NCBI GenBank assembly: GCA_033809515.1
Contig: JAPXLN010000001.1
Coordinates: 62,001-126,000 of the forward strand
Length of the DNA stretch: 64,000 nt
Origin: JAPXLN01 sp033809515
Lineage (GTDB): Bacteria; Bacillota; Sulfobacillia; Fermentithermobacillales; Fermentithermobacillaceae
Direction of reading: 5' to 3'
The translations under genes and the position numbers were made by a program. How positions within the stretch are numbered: the first letter of the stretch is position 1; every line of letters begins with the position of its first letter. Below are positions 1-8,556 of this stretch, one piece after another. The notes below the pieces were generated by a model. The model searched no databases and was not told the origin of the DNA. It saw only the letters and a list, made by a program, of their open reading frames with translations.

Positions 1-1584
1 CAGTTTGACCTTAGAGTCGCCGCCGCCGGCACGCCCGCCCAGATGCCCGATCTCCTGCTCAAACTCTCCGCTGATAAGAGTAAGGTTCGGTGCGTTCAGG
101 ATGACCTTGACGGGCTTAACCTGCCTGTTCTGAAGAGCCCTAAAGGTGCCGTGGGTCGGCAGGTAACCGTCATTCTTCACTACTGCATCGATCCTGTACA
201 GCCCCTCGCTCAAAGGCTGAGATGCTACCTTCTCAATGACCAACCTTGGGGTCATTGCAGCCTTGGCCAGGGTGAAAGGAGCGTTCTTCTTGCATTCCTC
301 TTCAAGAAGCTCAGCCGGCGGATTCTGCCTGCCCATTTTTGGCTCCCAACCGCCAATCTCCACAGGACCGAGCTGTGGATGCTCAAAAGGATGCCACGGG
401 TGGAAAAGCTTTCCGCCCATTACGTCATCGTTCCATTTGAGCATCTTCAGGCCGTCATCCTCCCGGTCCTTGGCCGTCAGCCCCATAGACTGGGCAGGAG
501 TTCTCTTGGGTATCCCTGCCCTTCCTCCCATATCCCACAGTTCTGTGGCAAAGGCCAGGATCCCCAAAGTCTCGTACACCCACTCAATGCCGCTTCCTAC
601 TGAGGGCCTTTGTGGATCAAAGGTAAACCCTTCAAAAAGAGACCTGCAGGGATACCCGGTCAGTTCCAGCCCTATCTCACCGGCGGATCTGTATATTTCC
701 AGGTCCCGCCTGTCCATGGCCGAGTCCCGCTGAGAACACAAAGGACGCAGTATGACCCCACCCGAAGTGTGGTAGGACATGCTTGCCACAATATTCGGAT
801 GGGACAGGTAAAAATCGCCTATAGATTGCATCTCCGGCTCTGAGAACGGATACTCGCCCGACCCGGACTGTCTGGTCCTTACAGCCCAGTTTCTCGGAAA
901 CTGTCTGTTGAAGTCAAGGCCAAACTTGCCGGGGGCGCGTTTGACCGGAAGGTCAGGATCATAGTCACGAACCAGACCCTCAGTGTACACGTTGTAATAG
1001 GTCTTGTCGGGTTTGCCCATGTCGTCAGGACGCCGCCGCACCATAAGCCTCGGGTCTTTCTCGGATACGGTCCAGCTTCCGTCGGGGTCCTTCACCCGCA
1101 TAGTAAGGATCTTACCGTTCCCGTCAATATCCTCAGGGTACAGACCGGGTTTCTCATCAGTCTCTTGTGCAAGGTCAGGCCAGGGATGCAAGCTTGACCG
1201 GACCGAATAGGGCGTCCCCAGATAGTATTCAACCCCATCCCAGGCGATTCTGGGGATAAAGTAGAAGGTCCTGGTATCCACCAGGGTCGTAATGTCTGAA
1301 TCCTGTCCGTAGTTCTCCAGGATGTGCTTGATGGTGTACAGGACTACCTCGCATCCGGTGATCTCGCCTGCGTGAATGTTCCCGTCTGTATAGATGCCGG
1401 GCTTATCCTCGGCCGGTCCTGTCTTCCTGTTGGTTATTTCGATCATCAGGATTTCCCGGCCCTGGCGAGTTCTGCCGATGCATTCGATCCGGCACAGGTC
1501 AGGGTATTCGGTAACGCACTCCTGCAGGAAATCCCGGACTTCCTGATTTGTGTGGTAGCGATCAAAGGTTATACTCAAAGACAC
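1..1584 (-). CDS. M14 family zinc carboxypeptidase, partial (runs off left edge)
   Basis: Predicted zinc carboxypeptidase that removes C-terminal residues from peptides. The frame is open from a GTG at 1584 to the window edge, so 528 residues are visible and the last ~25 are missing, judged from the 553-residue paralogue beside it. GGAGG lies seven bases before the GTG, which decides the start. His71 and Glu74 (DGNIHAGEITG) match the zinc ligands; DFNRQFPRNW carries the substrate-binding Asn-Arg; a third His is in SYHTSGG and the catalytic Glu in FATELWD. The C-terminal ~130 residues look like a beta-sandwich extension. No signal peptide is visible, so it is probably cytosolic. It is the last gene of a leftward run with the second M14 gene and the cobalamin gene. 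Family assignment is secure; substrate is unknown. Confidence 0.9.
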   Translation of the reverse strand, partial: MSLSITFDRYHTNQEVRDFLQECVTEYPDLCRIECIGRTRQGREILMIEITNRKTGPAEDKPGIYTDGNIHAGEITGCEVVLYTIKHILENYGQDSDITTLVDTRTFYFIPRIAWDGVEYYLGTPYSVRSSLHPWPDLAQETDEKPGLYPEDIDGNGKILTMRVKDPDGSWTVSEKDPRLMVRRRPDDMGKPDKTYYNVYTEGLVRDYDPDLPVKRAPGKFGLDFNRQFPRNWAVRTRQSGSGEYPFSEPEMQSIGDFYLSHPNIVASMSYHTSGGVILRPLCSQRDSAMDRRDLEIYRSAGEIGLELTGYPCRSLFEGFTFDPQRPSVGSGIEWVYETLGILAFATELWDMGGRAGIPKRTPAQSMGLTAKDREDDGLKMLKWNDDVMGGKLFHPWHPFEHPQLGPVEIGGWEPKMGRQNPPAELLEEECKKNAPFTLAKAAMTPRLVIEKVASQPLSEGLYRIDAVVKNDGYLPTHGTFRALQNRQVKPVKVILNAPNLTLISGEFEQEIGHLGGRAGGGDSKVKL

Positions 1585-1637
1585 ATCTGTCCCTCCATTC
1601 GCGCCAAATCCCGGGCGCTTAACGTCCAGGGCAGTGC

Positions 1638-3299
1638 CTAATCGAGCACTGCTTCTGCACTGACGCATCCGGCCTTTTGTGACGTCACCGTAACCGATAG
1701 CTTCTGACCTGCCTGAGCTTTAATAACCCAATCCACTTCCTTGCGGCTAGACCCGGAGCTGCCTCCGTACCATCCCATGCCTGTAGCGCCAACCCCTGTA
1801 AGGTGGCCAATCTCTTGCCTGGCCTTGCCTGTGATAAATGCTATCTTCTCACCTTCAGCAGAAAGGTCAAGGACAACCGGCTTAGCTTTTCCTGCAGCAA
1901 CGGCCTGCTGTGCGCCATTGGTAGGCATGTAGCCCTTGTTGGCGACTGCAACCTTAACCTTGTAAATGCCGTCGGCCAATTTCTCAGCCGCAAACGTCTC
2001 AAGGCTGATCTGGGGGAGGCAGGCGGCATGGTACAGGGTAAACAGACAGTTCTTGTGGCATTCGCCTTCCAGGAACTGATGGGGAGGATTGGTGAGCACG
2101 AACTTAGACTTCCATCCTCCGATCTCAACTTCACCTAGCTGGGGATGGTCAAACTTCCTCCAGGGCGCAAATCCCTGGCCGGCAAGCTCTCGGTCATTCC
2201 AGGTCAAGAGCGCAAGCTGGCTATCCTCCCGAGATCTTCCACTGCGGTCGAACAGCTTGTTTCCTGCTCTCACTGAAGCATCCCAAAGCTCGGTAGAAAA
2301 GGTGATAATGCCCTGATGCTCGTACGCCCAATCCATAAAAATACCCCTGAGGGGACGTTTTTGAGCGTAATCGTCGAACGTAGATACTGCAGGGTACCCT
2401 GTAAGTTCAGTCCCTTTTTGCCCAATGGTTCTGAATATAGCCAGGTCACCGGCAGGCATTTGGCTGTCAGATTTAGTGCAGAGCGGGCGCAAAATGGAAC
2501 CCATCGTAGTATGGTATGACATGGCGCCTGCAATATTGGGATGACCAATGATGAAATCCACCACGTTCCTGGTCTCCGGCTCTGACAGGGGATAAGGTCC
2601 TGAGCCCCTCTGGACAGACTCGTCCGCCCAGTTGGCCGGGAAGTTTCTATTGCTGTCCAGCCCCCATTTGGACGGGGCCATCTTAATCTCTCCGCCATCC
2701 CAGTTCTTGATGGTGCCTTCTGAATAGACCTTGTAGAAAGGTCCCTCTTTGTCCCAGGGCTCTCTTCTCACCATAAGCCGGGGATCCTTGTCAGACACCT
2801 TCCATTGGCCGTCGGGATCCTTTACGCGCATCTGAAGAATTAGCCCGTCACCGTCAATGTCCTCAGGGTTGAGGCCATCATCGTTGTCCCTGGGTGGGTA
2901 TTCGCGGGTGCTGGATCTAAGCGTCAAAGGCGTTGTCAGGAACACCTCTGCGCCGTCGGCTGATACTCGCGGCAAAATGTAGAAGGTCCGGTCATCTACG
3001 AGGCCTGTAACAAACGGGTCTTTTCCGTAGTTCTCCAGCAAATACCATATGGTATAGACACAGACTGCCGAACCGGTAACCTCTCCTGCGTGGAGGTTTC
3101 CGTCTATGTACATGGCCGGCTTCTTGTCAGGACATCCCTTTTGATGGTTGGTGATCTCCACCATCCACATTTCCCGGCCCTCGTAAGTCTTGCCTATAGA
3201 GTAAATCCGGGCAAGATCGCTACGAGCTTCCACCAACTCATGCAAAGTCCTGACAAGGTCATCATACTTCAGGTACTCGGCGAAATCGGGCTTTGTCAT
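1638..3299 (-). CDS. M14 family zinc carboxypeptidase, complete paralogue
   Basis: Second copy of the same enzyme type, 553 residues, 53 bases upstream of the partial copy and clearly homologous along its whole length. Zinc ligands are His70/Glu73 (DGNLHAGEVTG) and His263 (SYHTTMG); the substrate carboxylate site is Asn217-Arg218 (DSNRNFPANW); the catalytic base is Glu337 (STELWD). The M14 catalytic domain covers roughly residues 10-400 and is followed by a C-terminal domain of about 130 residues containing a Gly/Ser-rich loop. The ATG at 3299 has a GAGGGGGG run just upstream. No secretion signal is seen. The tandem arrangement suggests duplication followed by specialisation for different peptide ends, which is inference. 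Confidence 0.92.
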   Translation of the reverse strand: MTKPDFAEYLKYDDLVRTLHELVEARSDLARIYSIGKTYEGREMWMVEITNHQKGCPDKKPAMYIDGNLHAGEVTGSAVCVYTIWYLLENYGKDPFVTGLVDDRTFYILPRVSADGAEVFLTTPLTLRSSTREYPPRDNDDGLNPEDIDGDGLILQMRVKDPDGQWKVSDKDPRLMVRREPWDKEGPFYKVYSEGTIKNWDGGEIKMAPSKWGLDSNRNFPANWADESVQRGSGPYPLSEPETRNVVDFIIGHPNIAGAMSYHTTMGSILRPLCTKSDSQMPAGDLAIFRTIGQKGTELTGYPAVSTFDDYAQKRPLRGIFMDWAYEHQGIITFSTELWDASVRAGNKLFDRSGRSREDSQLALLTWNDRELAGQGFAPWRKFDHPQLGEVEIGGWKSKFVLTNPPHQFLEGECHKNCLFTLYHAACLPQISLETFAAEKLADGIYKVKVAVANKGYMPTNGAQQAVAAGKAKPVVLDLSAEGEKIAFITGKARQEIGHLTGVGATGMGWYGGSSGSSRKEVDWVIKAQAGQKLSVTVTSQKAGCVSAEAVLD

Positions 3300-3333
3300 G
3301 TTTGACCCCCCTCAAGTCCAAACAGGATCAGAC

Positions 3334-3879
3334 TCAGTACTCTATCCCGGCTCTGGATGCCACCCCCTTTTGGTAATGGTGCTTGACTTCCCGGACCTCC
3401 GATACCATGTCAGCGTGATCGATGATCTCTTTGGGGCAGTAACGGCCCGTGAGCACCAGGTCAACGTCTGGAGGCCTTGAGGCCAGCAAGTCCAGTACAT
3501 CCCTTTCGGAAACAAGTCCCGCAGAAAGAGCGACGTTAATCTCATCAAGGACGACCATTGCGTACTTGCTCTCTGTCATAGCTTCCCTTGCCCTGGCCAG
3601 ACCCTTTTGAGCCAGTTCCTTGTCTACAGGATCCGGGTCTTTCAGATTCACAAACACATCGCGGCCGTGCTGCTCGATCTCCAGCAGTGGGAGAAACTTC
3701 TCTGCAGCTATCCGTTCTCCGTATACGTTCCCTTTGCCTTTCATGAACTGGATGAACAGAACCCGCCGGCCCCAACCTGCCTGCCTCAGGGAAAGACCCA
3801 GAGCAGCGGTGGTCTTCCCTTTTCCATCCCCTGTATAAACCATAACAAGGCCCCGGCCCGGCACCCCATTCTCCGGCAT
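3334..3879 (-). CDS. cobO: Corrinoid (cob(I)alamin) adenosyltransferase, CobO/BtuR type
   Basis: Transfers the adenosyl group of ATP to reduced corrinoid to make coenzyme B12, in the cytosol. The P-loop TGDGKGKTTAALG is at residues 16-28, followed by the family motifs LFIQFMKG and MVVLDEINVAL, with TGRYCPKEIIDHAD near the C-terminus. The frame is open to a TTG at 3957 (207 residues), but that codon has no ribosome binding site. The ATG at 3879 is preceded by GGGGGTGGGAG and gives 181 residues, the usual family size, so I chose it. It lies 34 bases upstream of the M14 pair and divergently from ftsK. No cobalamin riboswitch was recognised in the 151-base divergent region. Confidence 0.92.
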   Translation of the reverse strand: MPENGVPGRGLVMVYTGDGKGKTTAALGLSLRQAGWGRRVLFIQFMKGKGNVYGERIAAEKFLPLLEIEQHGRDVFVNLKDPDPVDKELAQKGLARAREAMTESKYAMVVLDEINVALSAGLVSERDVLDLLASRPPDVDLVLTGRYCPKEIIDHADMVSEVREVKHHYQKGVASRAGIEY

Positions 3880-4030
3880 ATTGGCTCCCACCCCCAAAAT
3901 CCTTTTGCACCACGAAACAATTCTCTCCGGGCCTTCAGTTATCCTTCTATCCGGCAAGGTCTCTTTGGAGGAAAAACCGTGCCCCAGCGGGAATTCCCCT
4001 TATCAGGACAGACAATACGGAGGTCAGACA

Positions 4031-6595
4031 GTGAGCAAAGCCCGAAGTACCAAAGGACATACAAACTCAGGGAAATCCAGAGAAAGCCAGAACCGGCCTT
4101 CGCGCTGGCCCTGGATTACGTTGTGCCTGACGGGAGTAGTCCTCATAGTCGCCACCGGTGTATCGGCATCGGTTCCCGAGAACGGCAACATCGGGATATA
4201 CTCTGCGATTATCGTTGCCCGGGGAGTCTCAACCCTGACAGGGAAGTTCTCGACGTTCTTTTGCTTCCTTCTGATCCTTACCTCCTTAATGAAGATCGCC
4301 AAACCGGATGAGCCCTTCCCGAGGTTTGTCTACGGTCTGTGGCTGCTTTACCTGTGTACGTCAGCCATCTACCATGACGTCACAGCCCCCTGGGACAATA
4401 CTTTTCTTTTTGCCAAAACAGGAGGCGGAGGCGGGCTGACAGGTGCATGCGTAGACTGGTTTTTCAGGATTGCCGTTGGACGCTGGCCGGCAATTGCGAT
4501 CATAAGCTGCGGCGTTCTGGTCAGCCTTGCCCTTATCTCTAACCGGTCCCCATACGCACCCTTCGGGTACATCTGGCTTCTTGTCGTATCCGCATGGAAA
4601 GCCCTTCGGGATTTTGTCTCCCACACCTTCAGAGAGCACGGCCCGGACCCCGACGACATTGAGCTGGCAGACGTCCCTATTTCCGGCGATGCCGGCGAGC
4701 ATCCGGATTTCGGTCAGGAGGACCCGGAAATGGAGATGCCGGGAAGCCTCAGCTCTACAGTGGCTGAGCTCAGAGACAGACTGCAGCGGCAGGAAGATGA
4801 ATCTGCCGCAGGCGCTGCAGACCGGGCTGTGGTCGGCATCGCTTCAGATACCGGTGCACAGGCGTCGGGGCCCCCCGTCGCCGGCGCCGGCAGACTCACC
4901 GGGGAGACAGGCGGCCCATCTGCAGACGCCATAGAGGAATTCGCCTCTCTGGTAAAACAACCGCCTCTCAGCGAGAGCATTTTCTACGAATTTCCGCCTT
5001 TGAACATCCTGAGCAAGACGGAACCTCAGCGACGGGCCAAAACCGGAGCAACAGCAGCTGACATGGAGAGTCGTGCGAAGATAATCGAGAAAACTCTTTT
5101 GTCTTTTGGCATTGTGGCCAAGGTCGTCAACTTTTCCAAGGGGCCTGCAGTAACCCGATTTGAACTGCAGCCCGGGCCGGGAGTTAAGGTTGCCACCATA
5201 GTCAACTTGTCCCAGGATCTAGCCCTTGCCCTGGCCGCACAGGATGTGCGCATCGAAGCGCCTATTCCGGGCAAGTCTGCCATAGGCATTGAAGTGCCCA
5301 ACAAGGAGATCTCCCTAGTACACCTCAGGGATGTGCTTGAGACCCGGGAGTTCCAGAACTCTCCGTCTCCCCTCACCGTAGCTTTGGGGAAAGACATAAG
5401 CGGCAGGCCCGTTATAACTACTCTGGACCACTGTCTGCACTTGCTGATTGCCGGAGCTACAGGGGCCGGCAAGAGCGTCTGCATTAACTCTATTATTTCC
5501 AGCATCCTCTACAAAGCCAGGCCTGACCAGGTCAAGCTCCTTCTTATTGACCCTAAGCGCGTAGAGCTGTCCACGTGGGCCAAGGTGCCGCACCTTATAG
5601 CGCCTGTAGTCTTTGACCCCAAGAAAGCTTCAGGAGCTTTGCGCTGGTCCATTAAGGAAATGGAATCCCGGTACGAGAAGTTCACAAAAGTGGGAACCCG
5701 TGACATTGACAGGTACAATCAGATAGCTTCGCCGGGAGACGGCTTGGCGCCTGCCATGCCATACATAGTCATCATAATCGATGAGCTCTCGGATCTCATG
5801 ATGGTGGCTCCTGCAGAAGTGGAAGACTCCATTTTCCGCCTTGCTCAGATGGCCCGGGCTGCCGGCATTTACCTTGTGGTAGCGACTCAACGTCCCTCTG
5901 TTGACGTACTGACAGGGACTATCAAGGCCAACATTCCGTCAAGAATAGCTTTTGCGGTGGCATCGCAGATTGACTCAAGAACTATTCTGGACATGGGGGG
6001 CGCCGAAAAACTCCTGGGCAGAGGGGATATGCTGTTCTCCCCTGTGGGTTCCACAAAACCTCTGAGGGCACAGGGCTGCTACATATCAGAACGGGAGATT
6101 GATGAGCTGGTGTCCTTTGTATCCAGCCAGGCCAAGCCTCAGTACGCAACGGGAATCTTATCCCAGCCGGAGGTAACCGAGAAGGAAGTGGAGATACAGG
6201 CAGACCCGCTTTTCTCCCAGGCTCTGAGGATCGTCGTAGAAGCCAAGCAAGCGTCAGTGTCTCTTTTGCAGCGCAAGCTTCCTATCGGGTACAGCCGGGC
6301 AGCCAGGCTTATAGATGCCATGGAAACTAAGGGGTACGTGGGTCCCTATGAAGGCTCCAAGCCCCGGGAAGTGCGCATGACTTTCCAGGAATACATGCAG
6401 CTTTTTGAGGACGGAAACTCCGGCGAGAGTCCTTCACCGGAAGCATCGGGGTCGTCCGGGTTTTCTGAGAAACGTTCCCCTGCAGGAAAACCGTCCGCAC
6501 AACCACCCGGAAAACTCACAGGTCCGGTAAGCGATTCGTCGCATACTTCGTCGCATGCTTCGTCGCATACTTCACCGCCTACTCGGTCCCGGTAA
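4031..6595 (+). CDS. ftsK: DNA translocase FtsK/SpoIIIE
   Basis: ATP-driven DNA pump that moves chromosome through the division or sporulation septum; membrane anchored. The frame opens at 3881 but the GTG at 4031, seven bases after GGAGG, is the convincing start (854 residues). Four hydrophobic segments lie in residues ~25-190, then an acidic/Ala/Gly-rich linker to ~310, the alpha/beta motor with Walker A GATGAGKS near residue 475 and Walker B YIVIIIDELSD near 580, the family motif ATQRPSVDVLTG, and a winged-helix gamma domain around residues 727-786 that reads orienting sequences. The last ~65 residues are a low-complexity tail ending in a four-unit SSHT/SSHA repeat. The stop overlaps the end of the convergent subtilase-like gene by 17 bases. 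Confidence 0.95.
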   Translation: MSKARSTKGHTNSGKSRESQNRPSRWPWITLCLTGVVLIVATGVSASVPENGNIGIYSAIIVARGVSTLTGKFSTFFCFLLILTSLMKIAKPDEPFPRFVYGLWLLYLCTSAIYHDVTAPWDNTFLFAKTGGGGGLTGACVDWFFRIAVGRWPAIAIISCGVLVSLALISNRSPYAPFGYIWLLVVSAWKALRDFVSHTFREHGPDPDDIELADVPISGDAGEHPDFGQEDPEMEMPGSLSSTVAELRDRLQRQEDESAAGAADRAVVGIASDTGAQASGPPVAGAGRLTGETGGPSADAIEEFASLVKQPPLSESIFYEFPPLNILSKTEPQRRAKTGATAADMESRAKIIEKTLLSFGIVAKVVNFSKGPAVTRFELQPGPGVKVATIVNLSQDLALALAAQDVRIEAPIPGKSAIGIEVPNKEISLVHLRDVLETREFQNSPSPLTVALGKDISGRPVITTLDHCLHLLIAGATGAGKSVCINSIISSILYKARPDQVKLLLIDPKRVELSTWAKVPHLIAPVVFDPKKASGALRWSIKEMESRYEKFTKVGTRDIDRYNQIASPGDGLAPAMPYIVIIIDELSDLMMVAPAEVEDSIFRLAQMARAAGIYLVVATQRPSVDVLTGTIKANIPSRIAFAVASQIDSRTILDMGGAEKLLGRGDMLFSPVGSTKPLRAQGCYISEREIDELVSFVSSQAKPQYATGILSQPEVTEKEVEIQADPLFSQALRIVVEAKQASVSLLQRKLPIGYSRAARLIDAMETKGYVGPYEGSKPREVRMTFQEYMQLFEDGNSGESPSPEASGSSGFSEKRSPAGKPSAQPPGKLTGPVSDSSHTSSHASSHTSPPTRSR
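6535..6582 (+). repeat. Four 12-bp tandem units in the ftsK tail
   Basis: Units of TTCGTCGCATRC at 6535, 6547 and 6559 and a diverged unit at 6571. They are in frame and encode SSHT, SSHA, SSHT and SPPT at the extreme C-terminus of FtsK. The last unit enters the overlap with the convergent gene. Simple slippage expansion is the likely origin. Confidence 0.85.
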
Positions 6596-7919
6596 CCGAC
6601 AGCGCTTTTATGAACCCTGCAGGGTTGACCAGTTTGTGCCCTGATACAAAGGGTATGGCTGTGTCTATGAGGGCCTCTAAGGCGTCTTCCATGGTAAGGT
6701 CGGGTTTGACCTGTACACCCAGAGCTATCAGGCCTGCTACATAGGGCGTTGCGAAGCTCAAATGCCCCGCGCCGAAATAGGTATAGGCAGAAGGGTCACT
6801 GATGCCTGCCACAGTAAGATAATCCACCGGAACCGCCAGAGCGCCTGTACCGTAGTCCCCTACCCTAGCAAGCCATTGATCAACGTCTTCAGTCTTCTTC
6901 TCAAATTCCATAAGGTAAAGGAGGGTATTGATAGCTTCGGCCTGAAGCGAATCCAGACCAGGCTCTTCTGTAAGGAACTGTATGAGCAGTTTTCTTGCAT
7001 CTTTCCACGACCGGGGTCGCCTTTCCCTGAGCTTCTGGGTTATCTCGCGCTTGACAGAAGCCCATGACCATATCTCGTAGTTCCCAGGGTCATCACGGTC
7101 TTCTTCTATGCGGCATCCGGTTCCTGTGAAGTCCAACTCTGCCATGCCGGGGTAAAGCACGATAATGCCCTGATCTTTTGCTTGCTGAATTAGGCTAACC
7201 AGCTCATCCGCCCCGGACGGCGCCTGGCTGGATTCAGCGGAGAAAACCGACGCGTCGATGCCCTGGGCAAAAGCTATCACGCGTATCTTCTCGTCTTCCT
7301 GGAGGGTCTCCTGAACCTTCATGACCTCCTCCAGAGCCCTGGCATATTCGTTATAGTACCCGCCGTAAGGTACGGCAAAGTAGTAAAGGTGAGCGCCGGG
7401 CGCTACCCCCTTTTTCCCTGCCAAGATGCTGGCGCAAGCTGCCCCGAGCCAGTACGGGAAACCATTTCCTTCCGGATCAAGTTCCGTATAGGTCATGTTC
7501 CCGGAGAGATCCTGATGATCCTGAAGAATCGGCCTGTCGATAAAAGCTACGCCCACGCCTTTGCCGGTTACACCGGCCTTGTGAAGTCTCTTAAGCCCAA
7601 GACCAAGGTACTTCCCATCATTCATGATCTCCTCAGGGAGTAGGCCGGGCATATTGTCGGGACCAGGCCACTTGCTGGCCGAGTCAAAGGTGAAGGTAGA
7701 GAAAACGCTGCCTTCGTCCCTGAAGTCCTGAGATGACACGTCTTTGCCGGTGAAATCCGAATATCTGAGAGATCCTATGACAGGGGCAGGAACATCTGCA
7801 AAAGGATCTGTGGTGCTTCTGTCGCCTGCATAGTAAGCTATTGTGGCAACCGTTCCCGCTACCATACCCAGGACCAGCACTACTATAAGTATCTTGCCGA
7901 TTCTCCCTAGTTTGTACAT
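6579..7919 (-). CDS. Membrane-anchored subtilisin-like (S8) protein, probably inactive
   Basis: A 446-residue protein with an N-terminal membrane anchor (about residues 8-30) and an S8 fold. The catalytic Asp region is recognisable (Asp128 in GVGVAFIDRP), as is the Ser region (Ser388 in HLSFATPYVAG). The His motif, normally HGTHVAG, reads LGAACASILAG, so Leu158 stands where the catalytic His should be; the oxyanion Asn also seems lost (LYPGMAEL in place of AAGNEG). This makes it a likely pseudo-peptidase with a binding or structural role outside the membrane. The frame is otherwise intact. ATG at 7919 follows AAGGTGG at six bases. Convergent with ftsK. Function unknown. Confidence 0.8.
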   Translation of the reverse strand: MYKLGRIGKILIVVLVLGMVAGTVATIAYYAGDRSTTDPFADVPAPVIGSLRYSDFTGKDVSSQDFRDEGSVFSTFTFDSASKWPGPDNMPGLLPEEIMNDGKYLGLGLKRLHKAGVTGKGVGVAFIDRPILQDHQDLSGNMTYTELDPEGNGFPYWLGAACASILAGKKGVAPGAHLYYFAVPYGGYYNEYARALEEVMKVQETLQEDEKIRVIAFAQGIDASVFSAESSQAPSGADELVSLIQQAKDQGIIVLYPGMAELDFTGTGCRIEEDRDDPGNYEIWSWASVKREITQKLRERRPRSWKDARKLLIQFLTEEPGLDSLQAEAINTLLYLMEFEKKTEDVDQWLARVGDYGTGALAVPVDYLTVAGISDPSAYTYFGAGHLSFATPYVAGLIALGVQVKPDLTMEDALEALIDTAIPFVSGHKLVNPAGFIKALSVTGTE

Positions 7920-8037
7920 GAACGCCCACCTTACACCTGTCCGCTTACATTCCTCTCGACGCCCACCTAGACCTGATCGTTTGTATCATCCTCAAGCGCC
8001 CATCCTGCACTTGGTCTTTCGAGCAAGCTCCGGACTC

Positions 8038-8093
8038 GCGTCTGCACTAACACGTCTGCTCTAGCGCGTCCGCTCCAACGCGTCCGCTCTAAG
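8038..8093. repeat. Four 14-bp tandem units upstream of the subtilase-like gene
   Basis: Near-identical units begin at 8038, 8052, 8066 and 8080, with consensus GCGTCYGCTCYARC. Read on the minus strand each contains a GAGCRGACG element. They lie about 120 bases before the start codon of the leftward gene at 7919. Confidence 0.8.
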
Positions 8094-8203
8094 AGGAGTA
8101 TAGCAGAATTCGGCCCAGGAGCGCCTGCTCTGTCAAAGCCGGGGTCTCGCCCAAAAACCCGGTTCCAGCTCGTTCACCGGTCAATCTGAGGGCTCCCAGA
8201 ACT

Positions 8204-8328
8204 GAGTTGTGCGATTCCGCCCATCTTTTTTGGAAAGTTGTACGTGAGGGAACAACTTGCTCGAAAACATGTGCGCCTGGGCACAACTTGAGGGGCCCGC
8301 CTACTCCGGAGGCCCCTGAGCACAACTC
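8204..8328. repeat. Five dispersed copies of GNACAACTY in 125 bases
   Basis: Plus-strand copies are at 8250-8258, 8281-8289 and 8320-8328; minus-strand copies at 8204-8212 and 8235-8243. The second and third form a perfect seven-base inverted repeat (AAGTTGT at 8235-8241 with ACAACTT at 8252-8258). The last two bracket the hairpin at 8291-8317. Spacing is irregular. This may be a protein binding cluster; no known operator is recognised. Confidence 0.65.
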
Positions 8329-8351
8329 GGGCGGCCTTGTTGCTGCCATAG

Positions 8352-8516
8352 CTAAGTCCCGCTGTCTTTGTGCCGCTTCTTGACTGCAATCCAGGTTTCA
8401 ACCATGGCCTCAAATTCAGCCAGGCTTATGTCCCTCCTGCTCAAGTCCCTGGCCAGACGAAGCTTGAGGTCTACTGCGCAATCCAGGAGACTCCTTTCTT
8501 TGAAGTTGCCCTTCAC
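8352..8516 (-). CDS. Small hypothetical protein at the end of the pst-phoU run
   Basis: A 54-residue frame from a GTG at 8516, starting 40 bases after the phoU stop on the same strand. It is charged and helical looking, with LKLRLARDLSRRDISLAEFEAM in the middle (given here only as a landmark, about residues 18-38) and a Trp-containing amphipathic stretch near residue 42. No ribosome binding site stands out at the GTG. An alternative TTG at 8591 would overlap phoU and give 79 residues. I do not recognise a family; it may be real because its composition is protein-like and it follows phoU directly. Confidence 0.4.
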   Translation of the reverse strand: MKGNFKERSLLDCAVDLKLRLARDLSRRDISLAEFEAMVETWIAVKKRHKDSGT

Positions 8517-8556
8517 GCCCTGAGGCTGATGTTCGAACTCTGAAACTTTCTGATGT

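Larger units (their letters stand above)
7920..8351. other. 432-base non-coding stretch with two repeat families
   Basis: Lies between the subtilase-like gene and the end of the phosphate operon. I see no convincing gene: the two 79-86 codon minus-strand frames here have no ribosome binding site and read straight through the repeats. It holds four 14-bp units (8038-8093), five copies of a GNACAACTY motif (8204-8328) and a small hairpin, AGGGGCC at 8291-8297 pairing with GGCCCCT at 8311-8317, that may end the leftward phosphate transcript. Confidence 0.6.

Noticed and set aside
3879..4030. Cobalamin riboswitch upstream of cobO
   Set aside because: The 151-base divergent region is too short for the element, and the B12-box was not seen.
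8204..8328. CRISPR array
   Set aside because: Repeats are only nine bases, in mixed orientation and irregularly spaced, and there are no cas genes.
8089..8413. Two minus-strand frames of 79-86 codons between the subtilase-like gene and the small phoU-adjacent ORF
   Set aside because: They overlap each other, lack ribosome binding sites and read through the GNACAACTY repeats, so the region is treated as non-coding.
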